Assembly (NCBI GenBank): GCA_964540135.1
Contig: CAZILK010000022.1
Span: forward strand, 1-12,201
DNA from: CAZCAQ01 sp964540135
Lineage (GTDB): Bacteria > Patescibacteriota > WWE3 > UBA101185 > UBA10185
Direction: 5' to 3'
Length of the DNA: 12,201 nt
Position 1 is the stretch's first letter. The number at the start of each line of letters is the position of its first letter. Of this stretch, positions 12,147-12,201 are shown one piece after another. A program made the translations under genes and the position numbers. The notes under the pieces were generated by a model. It saw nothing but the letters and a program-made list of their open reading frames with translations. It was not told the origin of the DNA and made no database searches.

Positions 12147-12201
12147 TGGCTGGGGGTCAGGGACTCGAACCCCAATACCTGGGACCAAAACCCAGAGTCC
12201 T
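12147..12201 (-). tRNA. tRNA-Gln (anticodon UUG), 5' end outside the window
   Basis: The 3' two-thirds of a tRNA on the minus strand. CCA is encoded at 12147-12149, with discriminator G at 12150 and the acceptor 3' strand at 12151-12157. The T arm has loop TTCGAGT (12163-12169) and stems 12158-12162 / 12170-12174, and the variable loop has only 4 nt. The anticodon stem is CTGGG/CCCAG around loop TTTTGGT (12184-12190), which places TTG at positions 34-36 and so decodes CAA. The D arm and acceptor 5' strand continue beyond 12201. The encoded CCA and discriminator G fit bacterial tRNA-Gln. Confidence 0.92.

Noticed and set aside
1..12201. Alternative genetic code with UGA = Gly (Gracilibacteria/SR1 type)
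   Set aside because: TGA is the normal stop of three intact genes (52, 3862-3864, 11080), and no well-conserved protein needs readthrough of TGA.
1..12201. CRISPR array, transposon, prophage or defence island
   Set aside because: No regularly spaced repeats, transposase, integrase, terminal inverted repeats or recognised defence genes were seen. The excisionase-type HTH is part of the CYTH fusion and has no integrase partner here.

Overview
The window is a stretch of an AT-rich bacterial chromosome carrying about 20 short, mostly single-gene transcription units, and it ends inside a tRNA-Gln gene. The genetic code is standard: TAA, TAG and TGA all end genes here. I infer a member of the Patescibacteria/CPR, most likely Candidatus Saccharibacteria. 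The grounds are the small compact genes, a 52-residue HxxHxxxCxC protein and a 168-residue W/Y-rich protein that resemble families I associate with that group, and the promoter layout described next. No 16S rRNA or other phylogenetic marker is present, so this is only a moderate-confidence inference.

The clearest structural signal is how genes start. In 11 of the 20 start sites I can place, a -10 hexamer (TATAAT or a close variant) ends exactly 6 nt before the start codon. Transcription would then begin on the first base of ATG or GTG, giving leaderless mRNAs. Three more starts have 7 nt and two have 8-9 nt. Only two genes have a Shine-Dalgarno site: the 168-aa protein, and a glycine-zipper stress protein with a near-perfect AGGAGGTG. 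The rule corrects several start codons, reveals a 29-aa membrane protein, and predicts a further gene leaving the left edge.

Layout. 1-2710, minus strand: the 5' tip of a gene, a metal-binding helical protein (Zn-dependent PLC-like), a two-gene operon (133-aa unknown plus a RibD/DHFR-like reductase), the 168-aa conserved unknown and a 71-aa RyR-like protein. 2809-4603, plus strand: a zinc alcohol dehydrogenase of the cinnamyl/YjgB type and a degenerate kinase-fold protein. 4612-6610, minus: a HAD hydrolase interrupted by an in-frame TAG, an MgtC/SapB-like membrane protein and a TspO-like Trp-rich membrane protein. 6710-7321, plus: an HD-domain 5'-deoxynucleotidase-like protein. 7361-12102, minus: two GNAT acetyltransferases, the stress protein, a 2H phosphoesterase with one catalytic His replaced by Trp, the 52-aa putative zinc protein, a third GNAT broken by a 1-nt frameshift, an HTH-CYTH fusion, the 29-aa membrane protein and tRNA-Gln(UUG).

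The genes read as a collection of independent housekeeping, detoxification and stress functions, not one pathway. I see no transposase, CRISPR array, phage module or defence island, and no obvious multi-gene novel system. The items most worth following are the leaderless promoter rule, the HTH-CYTH fusion, the two broken genes, the degenerate kinase-fold protein and the 29-aa protein.
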